Source: Lunularia cruciata | Lineage: Eukaryota; Streptophyta; Marchantiopsida; Lunulariales; Lunulariaceae | Length of the DNA stretch: 64,000 nucleotides | Assembly (NCBI GenBank): GCA_948567375.1 | Contig: OX419760.1 | Coordinates: forward strand, 13,454,001 to 13,518,000 | Direction: 5' to 3' | In this document: piece after piece, positions 24,201 to 35,372 of the stretch | How positions within the stretch are numbered: position 1 is the stretch's first letter | Layout of the letters: every line of letters starts with the position of its first letter | Program-made: the position numbers and the translations under genes | The notes under the pieces: model-generated | What the model saw: the letters and a program-made list of their open reading frames with translations, nothing else | Told to the model about the DNA's origin: nothing | The model's database searches: none

Positions 24201-27200
24201 GTCACCAGATACCGTGATGTCCATTCTTGTCCAGGTAAGTCTCTGGAATCGAGCTCATAGTGGACACTTGTCGAGTCCAAATTCTGGACCTGATATTTAA
24301 GTATAGCTTTTTTGAGGTGCATTGTCACTGTAATGAACGAGTTCACCTTCAGCAGCTCAAGAGATTTTCAACTTTCAGGACAACGCCAGGTTGTTCAACA
24401 AGTTGAAATCTTTTGTAGCAAGTTCAGTCTATATTCAGTGGGTTCCATTGGGTGTGCTCGTGTCCACCTAACTTTAAGGATCCTGTGAGCTCTATCAGAA
24501 ACCTTATCTGGCTCTCGCTCATAACGTATGCACTGGACCACTCATTGGGTACTTGATTTAGTTGTATTAGATTAGACGTGCACTTTCGTCTATAGGTACA
24601 CGGACCCTGATAAGGATGTGGGCCTGCAACCTACGTTTTACAGCTGACAGACACTTCGATCAAGTTGCCTTGCGTGTAAATTCATGTGAGATACTGAAGG
24701 GGGGGATTCATCTATACCACCTCAATGGCCCTCAGCTATGTCCTGCAGCCTAAGGGGAGATGTCTAACAAAGCTACTGTTGTGCTACTTTGTACTTGCAG
24801 AGGATCCTCGAGCAGCGTGTAGTCGCTGTCCTCGACAGAATATTGGAGAAACCAACACTGGCTAACCCTCTACCAGTTGAAGGAGGTTACCTGCAGGTGC
24901 GGTTACCCATCAATGTTTATGACTTAAGTACTCTACATTGTAACTAAATTTTTGCACTAACGTACATTGCTTGCATGCTTATGCTTATGTAATGCGTGCA
25001 TCCTCTTCAGTATCTTCGGACCCTAGCTACTGCAGTTGAGAAGACTCAAGACCTTGCGAAAGAGCTACAAACTCTTGGATGTGGTGACTTGGATGCTGAA
25101 GGTGGAGTTCAATCTGTCGAGGAGATTTGCATCTGGAAACCGATTTTGTTAAACCTTGATTCTACATAACCTTCATGTGTGATGTTTGTTGATCGACTTT
25201 CTTTTAGTGGAGAGAAGAAACTCACCGATGCATACATGGAGGCATTCGTGTCCTGACATACTCGAGAGTTGATCCATCAGTCGAGATTTCATTGACATCG
25301 TTTCACTTGAATGTGCTACATATGCAGAGCTTGCAGAGGCCCTCTTCTCCTCACATAGAGATGAATATCCAGAGCTGGAACAGGCCTCCCTTTCTCAGCT
25401 TTTTCAGCATAAGGTACCATAATGAGCGTACTTATGACCCAGATGGGAAGAAGAATACAGCTGTGGTTAACATGTAGTTATGCAGCTTTTGTAGATCAGG
25501 ATATATGGTGGCCGCGATGGTTGTTTACTATAATTTTATCACAAGGGCCCCACTGATTCCGATCTTTCTTCTTTGTCTTTTCCTTTCTTCGTGTAAACTA
25601 GGTCGCTGAATTAAGATCTGCGGGGCCACAACCAGGTGACTCAACTCCTGTAGGGGCACCTGGTACACCCCGTGGTGCTGGCAGAGGTCCGGTCACAAAC
25701 TTTGGTGGTCAGATGGTCATGTCAGTTAGCGTGGTGACTGAATTTGTGCGGTGGAATGAAGAGGCTGTGCACCGATGTACCTTACTTACGCCACAGGTGA
25801 CATTGGGACTGTGAGATCAATGAGTAACTGGCGTTAATATCTTTTTGTTTATCTTTTTTGGACCATTGCACCATGAACTACTGAGCTGTAGGTTATGTGA
25901 CTTGTCAAGCTTTCTGTTGCTACTATCACTCTCCTAGCTATCTTATTTGAACTAAATATATCGGTGGATCCCACTTCTCACGTCGTTCAGTGAATGGCTT
26001 CTGCTCACGTTACTCACATGTTGTCGGTGGATTGCAGCCATTACGGCTTGCAACGAATGTGAGGGCAATTTTCACTTGTTTGCTCGATCAGGTGCGTATC
26101 TTCTTTTCTGAGTGCCTCGTCATGTTCGTGCTGTCCATGCCTTTGCCGTCTGTTCAGCAAAGCTTTTTAACTAAATTTTGCAGAATTACACAAGCTTGAA
26201 GTTGATCTGGGCTCTATGAACATTTGGATGTTCATATTGTCTCTCGACCACTGCTTTGAAATTCTCCTGTGGACTACTATTTGCTTATTTGCTCGTTAGA
26301 GATGCCTTAGATTGAATTTGTATGAGATCTTGCAGGTGAGTCAGTACACCACGGAAGGACTAGAAAGAGCCCAAGAAGCCCTGAACGAAGCGGCAGCACT
26401 GCGAGAACGCTTTACACTTGGTTCTAGCGTTAGTCGAAGAGTGGCAGCTGCTGCGGCTGCAGCTGTAAGATACCTTGAACCTTACTAGCTAAATTGCATG
26501 GTCACAGTATTTTGTTTGACACCACAAAACCTCTCCATCATCACGAGACTAGCCAAAACTGGAGTATGAAAAACTAATTTGCAATTTGTTGTGGAAGTGG
26601 AAGATATACCCTCACTATCTCATGTCCTCCCCGTTGGTTGATTACCCCCAGGCGGAGGCTGCTGCTCATGCTGGTGAGAGCAGTGTGCGTGGTTTCATGG
26701 TCGCTGTACAGCGAGCTACCGCAAATGTGGCCCTTGTCCAACAAGTATGTAACCTCTATTTGCTTCTTTTCACAGCCAACCTTAGTATGCTATACAATCG
26801 TAGTCAGCTGATGCGGGCACTTCATGGGTGATCATCTGTACCACTGCTTGTTCTCATATGTGGAGAGGGAAGCGCAAAATAATCAGCATCCCGGACTTGA
26901 AGTTCCAGCTAGAACTTGCACTCCGGTGGTAATTCTCTAGGAAAGTGAGCAAGGCTGCGTTTCATTTGAATCTTCGTCACTGATTGGTCTGTGTACGGGG
27001 ATTGGAGACTTGCATACTAATGTAGTTGCGTTGCAGCACTTTGTAAACACAATCTCTCGACTGCTTTTGCCAGTCGATGGAGCTCATGCGGCATGTTGCG
27101 AAGAAATGGCTAATGCAATGGCAAATGCTGAAGGAGCTGCCTTGCAAGGGCTTCAAATTTGTATTGACACCGTACTTGCAGAGGTGTGTAAATTATCTCG

Positions 27201-30200
27201 TCTTTACTCGATTGTGCTTCTGAGAGCTAAAACCTGGACATGGTTCTAGCTTAGTGGACCGTGAACTGCCCAATGTGTTACTTTAGAGAAGCTTTCGGCT
27301 CTCTCTCAGATAATTTCATGAGGTTGAAGCTAGTCTCGAATTCCGTATTTAGTTAATGAACTAGTTTAAAGTACGCTTCAAAGGTATGTCGGTCGTATGC
27401 TTGCATGCCGTTAATAGACGCCATAAACTATCTATCTACACGCTCTCAAGTAACTAGATAGGTGTCTGACTGAATTAAGTGGTGATGAGAAGTTCGAACG
27501 TTGAGAAACGGGAGGAAGACACCTTGGAAAATTGCCACTGCATAGTATTTTACCTTCTCTCCATATGATAACTTACTGGGTTACCACTGTGCATGGTACT
27601 AGTTCTAACTCTCGCTAAGTATGTACCGGAGAACGTGCTGTGATATAAACTATACAGTCCTCTCAGCCGGCTATACATGGCTATACAGCCGTTCGATGAA
27701 CGGCTTCTGTCCTCATTTCTCTATATACAGTCTTTTCACACTTCGCTCCCACCCATCCATCACCCACGAACACGATGGTTCCTACTTATTCGATGGGTTC
27801 CGTTTACTTTCAAATGCATCTTCCTACTTGCCCGTTGGTTCTCCTTGCTTTCAGCTGCATCCTGTGCCTTTTTCGCAATGCTTTACTAAAGTAGGCACTC
27901 TCTTTCATCATATGCTGCATACCACTGTAGTGTTTTAGGACTCATGGATTCATAGTATTCATAGAGTATGCTGCGATATACAATATCCAGTCCGATCCCC
28001 CGTTTCGTCGAAGTCATGTCCTAAATATCCAGTCCGAGTCTAACACTTCTCTCTACTTCCATCGTTCTCTGAGCGATTTCATACGCCCGGACTGCTGACT
28101 CACGGATCTTCCACGACTTTCGATTTCCAGGCTTCTACATGATTCTCGACTTCTGTTTATCTTACTCTTTCTCGTCTGGCTCGTTATGCCGTCGCTTTTC
28201 CTGATGATTTTATTTCTCTACATGGGCTGTTGTTCTGTTTCCGCTTTTCCGATGCGCGCTACTTGTATATAGGTGTTACTCTTGAGATGTTTTCCAGGTT
28301 ATGTTTATTTATGCTATCATTCGATCAGATGTTCGTTATCTTGTATATATTGCATATCTTGCATCTCATTTGCATTCAATGATTTCTGGATCTCCTGTTC
28401 ATCGAACGGCTTCTGTCCTCATTTCTCTATATCCAGTCCAAGTCACAGTCCTCTCACAGTCCGAGTTTGCCTTGGCACTCATGAGCTTTCGCACAGAAAT
28501 TGGTTTGAGGGGTACTGACATTCGCTCAGCTACTTCGGCACTACGTTTGGCAGTGATTATGTCGTATGTGCTTTCGAGGAGGCTTACTATGACCGTCTTC
28601 TGCTTCCTTCAGTTGTTTCAATGTCTGAGGACTCATGTGTTCATAGCACATGCTGCAATATACTCTATCCAGTCCTCTAACGCTTCGCTCTACTTCCCTC
28701 GTTCTCTGAGTTATATCATTCGTTCAAGTTTTCATACGTTCAGGCTGACTCACGGATCTTCCTCGAATTTCCTTCCCTCGTCCTCTGTGCGATGTGACAT
28801 TTTCAAGTTTTCATTCGTTGGAGGCTGACTCTAGGTTCTTCCTCGACTTGCGTTTTCCTAGCTTCTACATGGGTCTATATGAATCTTTCTCTTCTGGCTC
28901 ATCAAGTCGATTTTATTTCTCTACTGGCACGATTTGTTCTGTTTCCGCTGTGCAAATGCAGGTTATTGGTATATAGGTTTTACTCTTCACATGTTTTCCT
29001 GGTTAGGTTTATTTCTGCTATCGTTCGATCAGTGGTCTGCCATATTGGTTATTTTACATATCTTTCATCTCATTTGCATTTAATGAGTTCTGGATCCCCC
29101 GTTCCTCGAACGGCATCTGTCCTCATTCTCTATAGCCAGTCGTCTAAGCCCTATCCCTCGTTCTCTGAGCAATTTCATACTCTCGGTCTGCTGACTCACG
29201 GATCTTCCACGATTTTCGATTTCCAGGCTTCTACATGGCTCCTGACTTCTGTTTATCTTAATCTTTCTAGCCTGGCTCGTTATGTCGTCATTTTTCCTGC
29301 TGATTTTATTTCTCTACATGCGCTGTTGTTCTGGTTCCGCTTTTCCGATGCATGCTACCTACATATAGGTGTTGCTCTTGAAATGTTTCCAGGTTACGTC
29401 TACTTATGCTTTCATTCGATCGGGTGTTCGTTATCTTGTATACATTACATATCTTGCATCTCATTTACATTCAATGAGTTCTGGATCTCACGTTCGATGG
29501 ACGTCTTCTGTCCTCATTTCTCTATATCCAGTCCTCTCTCCCACTTCGCTCCACTCCACCCATTCTCAACTAAAGCTCTGTCTTTCATTCCTTGCTCGAT
29601 GCTTTTCTTTTGATTGCCCTCCTCGGCTTTCAATTTCAAATGCTTAATCTGTTGTGTCTTGGTTGTTATCACATGATGTACACTAATTCTCTGTAGGTTC
29701 TACTTATGAAATGTATCAATTACGTCTTTACTTCCGCTTATCTTCGTAATGTTAGATTACTCAAATTCCATTCCCTTAGATGCAATTCATTTCGATTTGC
29801 ACACGTTCGCTATTGCAATTCATATGCACTTCAAATGCACGTTGTCGGTTCCATATTTAGTGTGTTCTGGGTCCCCCGTTTTTCGAACGGCTTCTGCTCC
29901 CATTTCTCAAATATGCTGCATACCACTGTAGGTATTGCATGCTACATTATGTTCATGGAATGTATCGATCTTCGCTTCTACTTTCGATCGATTTCACTCA
30001 TGTGTTTTTGTTGTCAATTCCCACTTACTTAGCCTTGCATGTAGTTTTTCGCTTAGCTCAGCATGCCTTCGGTTTGCATCCGTTCTTACTTGCTTGTCCT
30101 TACTTTCATCTGCATGTCTTCGGTCGTATCAGGTCGGTCCTAGTTGGGTTTGGATGCCCTGTCCGCAGAACGGCTTCTGCTCCCAGTACTCATTTACATT

Positions 30201-32019
30201 ATAGACTTACATATCCTTGCTTCCTTCTGCCTTCGGTTTGAATCGGTTCGGTTCTAAGTGGATTGGAACCCCGTTATGCAAATGGCTTCTGCTTCAAATT
30301 ACTCATTTACATCAGAGACATCAAATTCCAGAACTGTAATCCGGTCGCACTTTTCTTCACGGGGGACTGCAGGCCTTGACGTCTTCCCGTTTTGCTCTTA
30401 CAGGCGGAGAGACTTTTAATCGCAGAGCAGAAGCCTGGAGACTATCGACCTCTTGATGACGGTAATCCTCCAGATCACCGGCCTACTGGTGCATGTATCA
30501 GGTATTAAAGCATTCTAATCTAAACTTTGAAGGGAAAGTTTATTAACTAGAGCGATATAGCTCAGATTGTGGTAAAACGAGGTTGAAATCTGCGTTTAGC
30601 CATATCCTATAGGTCACCCTCTGATGGTCTCTAAACGATTGTCAAATCCAATGGATATGAGTTTGCATGAGTATATGGATGTTCAAACGGCTGCGATTCT
30701 TTAGAAAGATGAGTTTTTCCATGATCTAGGGAAGGCTCGACTCAATTTGTGCCTCTTCATTCAGGGCATGAGGCCTTTGTTCGTTGTGCCGGAAATGCCT
30801 GTCCCCGTAATCGTGGACGTTTCTTGACTGGAAATCAGAGTTGTGCAATATCTGGCACGGATGTTGGAGGCAGCCCAAGGCGCGTTGGAAGGACTGAATA
30901 AACAAGCCTTCATGACAGAACTGGTTCGTCCTTTGTAAAGAGAGGTTCCGTATATAATTATAATAACGTTGGTTGTTGAAAGGGATTCTGTTCCCATTAC
31001 TTAATATACCAAACATAATTTGATACGGGTACCATTATTCAGAGGACAGAGGCCTCGACTTTATGGTTTGTAGTGTGCAGTGTTTGTGGAAGATGGTCGT
31101 GGAACTCAACCGCTAACGTCATGTTGTTCTTTGCAGGGCAATCGCTTGCACAAAAGCCTTATCAGTCACTGGCTGAAGTTTGTATTCAGTGCCAGGTTTG
31201 GAAATCTTTCCATCAACTGCTTGTTATCCATAACATGGATGCCGCAAGCAGGGGATGTTTCTAGTATCCGTCATTTCTTGAAGACTTGCGGAAGCGCACA
31301 CGACTTGTTTAAGCTACGATCAGAATTTTGCAGGCCATCACATGCATATTGATTTCATTGATTTGGACATTTGTGCAGCGGTGGCCTGAGGTTGAAGCGT
31401 GACGTTTCGGAGTATGCAGATTTTGTTCGCAGTTTCAAAGCACCCGTTGTTGATGAGAAGTTCGAACAGTTGGGAACGTAAGCGAATTTGTTGACATTTG
31501 GCCCAATTAGAAACAAATCATTTATCGTTCTGGATTCAACCGATAAGATTGTATTTAGAGGATAGTAAGTCGGTGTTATGAGTTGAGCGAGAAAATATCT
31601 AAGTTTTCATTATCTTTTGTGTTGGGCAGGTTGGTGAACGTTTTCATCGTCGCTCCAGAGAGTCTGCCAACTTTACTCGATAGCAGTCTCAAGCTTGCTC
31701 GAAAGGATGCTCTTCGGTATGTATATCGCATGACACGCAGTTCGAATGTTGTGAACACCATGCGGTTGTCTGGACAACCCGACCTCGAACGTTTCTCAGC
31801 TTAACCACGTGTTGACCGTTTCACTTTCGTTTTCACGTCCAATTTTGCGGCCTTCATGTGTAAGCCAACACTTTTTTGAGCTTTGTGATCTACTACTGCA
31901 AACTAAATCAGGTCTAACGATCGCTTCCTGTTGTCTACTCGTGCAGTTTTATTCAACTGCGAGAGGATTACAAAAGTGCCAAGATTGCCACACGTTTCGC
32001 AACATTCGTAGTGGAGTAA
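21298..32019 (+). CDS. SEC10: Exocyst complex subunit SEC10
   Basis: Twenty-four exons: 21298-21378, 21722-21970, 22124-22198, 22415-22516, 22766-22816, 23004-23109, 23254-23373, 23551-23642, 23817-23964, 24158-24234, 24801-24896, 25011-25101, 25328-25413, 25602-25796, 26038-26091, 26336-26464, 26652-26744, 27037-27183, 30404-30501, 30839-30923, 31137-31195, 31379-31477, 31630-31716, 31947-32019. All are in phase and give 830 residues, near the plant SEC10 length. SEC10 joins the octameric exocyst that tethers secretory vesicles to the plasma membrane. Diagnostic stretches include FESFGRLDSRISGVGQTAA, FNSSPGDLMELSPLF, DAASQRRELSTMAECAKIL, FVRWNEEAVHRCTL, LLLPVDGAHAACCEEM and FIVAPESLPTLL. Intron 1 appears to use a GC donor; intron 18 is 3.2 kb and repetitive. 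Confidence 0.95.
27184..30403 (+). repeat. SEC10 intron 18 with degenerate pyrimidine-rich repeats
   Basis: This 3.2 kb intron is about ten times longer than most others in the gene. From about 27690 to 30300 it repeats variants of one unit. Three longer copies (about 28070-28440, 28690-29140, 29160-29540) share TGACTCACGGATCTTCC, GCTTCTACATG, TTTATTTCTCTACATG, CATTTGCATTCAATGA and a terminal GAACGGCTTCTG core. The core alone recurs at 27698, 28405, 29108, 29498, 29885, 30168 and 30280. Open frames here (up to 244 codons on plus) are Phe/Ser/Leu-rich by-products of the pyrimidine bias, not genes. Confidence 0.85.
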
Positions 32020-33417
32020 ATCAACTGGAAAAAAGAGTCTTTATCTTCTGTACATTTGGCTCTTGAAATCATTTTTTCAGCTCTCGGTTGTCTATCTGGT
32101 CTCCTTGAACTTTTGGCAGTAGTCACCAACTAGGGTGCCCGCATCCATCTTTCCCAGTTGATCGTTCCTAATGGCGTCATCAATCTACTACTGCAGAAGC
32201 ATCACCTGGACAGGGTTGACTGACAGACAGCGCTGAGTTGCAAGATGGCAGCATATTCTTTCCCCTCTCTTTACGAGAGGTTTCTATTCTGGTGTTACTA
32301 GTGCAGCCTCTTCCTATTGGTCACCACTTGGATTAGCCTTCGTGACTATAGCAGAGGGTCAAAATTTATTTACAGCAGCTGGTGTGTGCCAGCTAGCTAA
32401 TATGTGATGTGCAGGGGTCAGGAATGTATAAGAATCAGTGTACTTGTACATGGATCAAACTCGTGCCCTAATTGGAACATCCGATTGTGATGGTTTTGTG
32501 TGTGTGGACCCTGAGGTTCGTAGCATGCAGTTGGAAGTATTAGTTTTCGCTGCTGATGCACGCGTACTATCTATGAATAAAGAAAGGTCGCTGTACAGCA
32601 TACATACAACGATCCTCAACAGTAGCTCACGAAACCAACTTATTACCGGACTTGGCGAACTAAAGCTTCAGCAATGTTATCTTTCCCCCTTCCCAGACGC
32701 ATGTGGATAAATTCCCAAGAGTGTATTTGCTAAGGCCAAACTACACACTGGAGTCCCTTCTTATCTCAATATACAGCTCCATGATCAGGCTTTGTTAATC
32801 CGCACCTACGGCGTTTGTAGGTGAAGAAGCTAAGATCTGTAAAACCTGCTTTGGCAAGGGTGGGGTCGTGTGCCAGAAGCCCAGCACAATCCCGAAATCA
32901 CTACAATTAAACTGTCGCTGTAAGGGCCAAATCTGGAACTCTCTCTCTGGACATTCTGCACTAAACATGAAGAAGAGGACCTATGCAAAAGGGGCCTTTT
33001 ATTTGACAGCCTCACAGTCATTTTATTATTGATCGATTCGACAACAGCTCGCATACACTCTTTATCTCGAGGACTGAAGAAAGATAACTGAAATGAGGAA
33101 GACAGATGACGGTTGCGAGTACTTCCTAACAAAGACGTTATACACGATGAAAGCCCGAGCACCAGCAGGGTACTCTCCAAAGTTTCACTTTTTCTCGGTC
33201 CTATCCTGCGTCTGGGTGTGGTTTCACTTCTTGCCAGCCCGTTGGCCGCGTACGTGCCTTGTCCTCTTCACGCCCATGTCCCGTAGTGTAGAATAGATCG
33301 AGCAGGTTACTTGGACCGGGCCCCCGTCACAATTCGCAGCGAAGTGCCGGTGAAGGAAAGTCCGAACGCTGCGAAGAAGGCCTTAGGGAGACAGCGAAAA
33401 GAAGGGAAGAGGAGGAA
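32020..33417. other. Intergenic between SEC10 and SECE1
   Basis: About 1.4 kb holding the SEC10 3' region and the SECE1 promoter and leader. No additional gene is supported; short frames on either strand lack domains. The final ~120 bp (33300-33417) is GC-rich and likely transcribed leader. Confidence 0.55.
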
Positions 33418-34134
33418 ATGGCTATGATGGAGGCCATTTCTGCTCGAAACGTGGTGAGAGTGGGAAGAATTGGAGTTGTGCTTCCTCCTGTTGTGCTAGC
33501 CCCGTCGTGTGCATACGTACATGCTGATTGCAGGAGCACAGGTTTGAGATCCGGGAAGAATGAGTGGACGGCCCTGACCTCAGACAATGGGAGAACTGAG
33601 GGCAGGAGAATCCGGTTGCTGGCGAAAAAGAGAGGGCCGTCTCGCCCCAATGGCCTTGAATCTCGCCGTTCTGTGCAGCAGGAAGAGAGGAAAGAAGATT
33701 CGGAGGGAGGCCCGAGTCCCAGTCCGAGTAATTCTGGAAGCAGTGACGAGGATTTGAGCGGAGAGGTTGTAGATGCAGAGTTTCAAACGGAAGAGACAGC
33801 TAAGGTTGATGAGAAGCCGACGACTACTACAGAGTCCCCAGATGACATAGGAAAAGGTCTGAGTGAGCTTAGGAAGGAAAGGGTTGCTTCTGGTGTTCAA
33901 GACCCTGCAAATACTACTGACTTTTGGCAGGGAGTGGCGGAAGAAACCAAGTTAATAGAATGGCCTGCTCTCCCTAAGGTTTTGGGGACAACAGGTGTAG
34001 TGGTAGCAATGATTCTTGGCTCCTCTGTTGTTCTCCTTACGGTTAATGCGATTCTGGCTGAAGGTTCCGACTTCCTGTTCACAAATCCGGCCTTTAAAGA
34101 ATTCGCAAGGGGCACCTTGAATCTCTACTGGTAG
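33418..34134 (+). CDS. SECE1: Preprotein translocase subunit SecE, chloroplast
   Basis: A single-exon gene of 238 residues. Residues 1 to about 70 are rich in Ala, Val, Ser and Arg with few acids, like a plastid transit peptide. Residues 80-160 are an acidic, Ser/Pro-rich linker. The SecE domain lies at about 168-216: FWQGVAEETKLIEWP is the conserved amphipathic segment, followed by one membrane helix (about 188-214, VLGTTGVVVAMILGSSVVLL). In plants SECE1 partners SCY1 in the thylakoid Sec translocase. A second ATG lies two codons on; either start gives the same mature protein. Absence of introns is normal for this short gene. Confidence 0.93.
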   Translation: MAMMEAISARNVVRVGRIGVVLPPVVLAPSCAYVHADCRSTGLRSGKNEWTALTSDNGRTEGRRIRLLAKKRGPSRPNGLESRRSVQQEERKEDSEGGPSPSPSNSGSSDEDLSGEVVDAEFQTEETAKVDEKPTTTTESPDDIGKGLSELRKERVASGVQDPANTTDFWQGVAEETKLIEWPALPKVLGTTGVVVAMILGSSVVLLTVNAILAEGSDFLFTNPAFKEFARGTLNLYW

Positions 34135-35360
34135 AGATTGGCGCTCGAATTTTGAATTTGTACACTTAATTCGTTGTAAATCTTCACCAAATACTTGAGC
34201 TGAGATTATTATTGAGGTTAGACTGCGCTTTGGAGGCATCTAAGTGCCTCATGGTTGCTTTTAGCTCCGAATTGTCGTGTCTCGAGAGATTGCCTAACGT
34301 ATAACATTTTCGCTTTTGTTTTCTGCTTTTGCTCGTGGAATTGCTGTTCACCAATGGTATGTGCGGTGGTGATACTTCTATTATGGTTTACCTGTACACA
34401 TACGTTGGAGGAGCTACAACAGACTAGAGAATTCTAATCACTTGAAGCTCTTATCGCTCTCTCGAACTGGTTTGCAAGTTGTTGCACAGTAGGAGACTCA
34501 CATATAACAATATCTGTTTACTGGGGAGTTGCGTAAACAGTGATGTAAATTCATTTTGTCGACAGCTGGTCAGAGTTGATTGTGCTCGAGTGTGAAACAG
34601 TCACTTTATCCCCAGATGATACAGTTTAAGGCCGGAGTACATGAATTCCTGAGCTAAGCCTGATTGTAATCCATATCCAATTATCACCTTCATCCTGCTC
34701 TTGACGTGTGATTGGCGAACATTGCGAGCACTCAAACCCTCGGCAGCTGCAGATTCACTGTTGGAACAAGTCTTCACTGGTGATACAGTATTACGCCAGG
34801 TTCCATTCAGCAATATTCGATTTATAAACAGATCTTGTACTAGTGTTGGAAGAGAAATATTGTCCGTGCAGAGAAAGCAATTCGTGCGGAGCATGCACTG
34901 AGCTCGTTGATGGACTTTGGAAGTCATCCGTTACAAACTCTCTCCAGGTTTGTTTCACAAGTTGACATGATTAACTATGCAGTAAGTGACATGATTGATA
35001 CAGCACGTCTCCGTCATCCAAATAATCCCCCCTAATAGACGTTTCAGACAGTTCAAACAGACGAAACTCCTGCACTTAACGCAATCCTGTGCATGTGTAT
35101 CCTATAAGCAAACAGTCCTCATTTGAGAAAGTTTCACGCAAAAAAAAGTTCCTAACGAAGCTCCGGTGCTCAATCATACTGTACAAAAGCCCTCCGGAGT
35201 GGATAAAGAGAAGATCCAACAAGATATCCTTGATTCGACGACAGACTACTGTACATACTGCACCGTTCTGCAATGTCCTTCCTTTGGCTGGGTAACTACT
35301 GTGCTCACTTGATATCTCGCTCCAGAAAGTTACTGTAAATACTGCACCATCATGCGATGT
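34135..35360. other. Intergenic downstream of SECE1
   Basis: About 1.2 kb with no supported gene, comprising the SECE1 3' region and unique-looking sequence up to the non-LTR insertion. Confidence 0.55.
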
Positions 35361-35372
35361 GGATCAATTAGC
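35361..35372. repeat. 12-bp target duplication, left copy
   Basis: GGATCAATTAGC flanks the 3' end of the non-LTR element and is repeated exactly at 37887-37898 beyond its truncated 5' end. It defines both borders of the insertion. Confidence 0.95.

Noticed and set aside
28301-29613. Plus-strand open frames of 175 and 244 codons
   Set aside because: They lie wholly in SEC10 intron 18, overlap in different frames, are Phe/Ser/Leu-rich from pyrimidine bias and follow the DNA repeat rather than any protein family.
30540-30600. tRNA-like ATAGCTCAGATTGTGGTAA followed by GGTTGAAATC
   Set aside because: The A-box- and B-box-like parts are too close together, no acceptor stem forms, and the site lies in a SEC10 intron.
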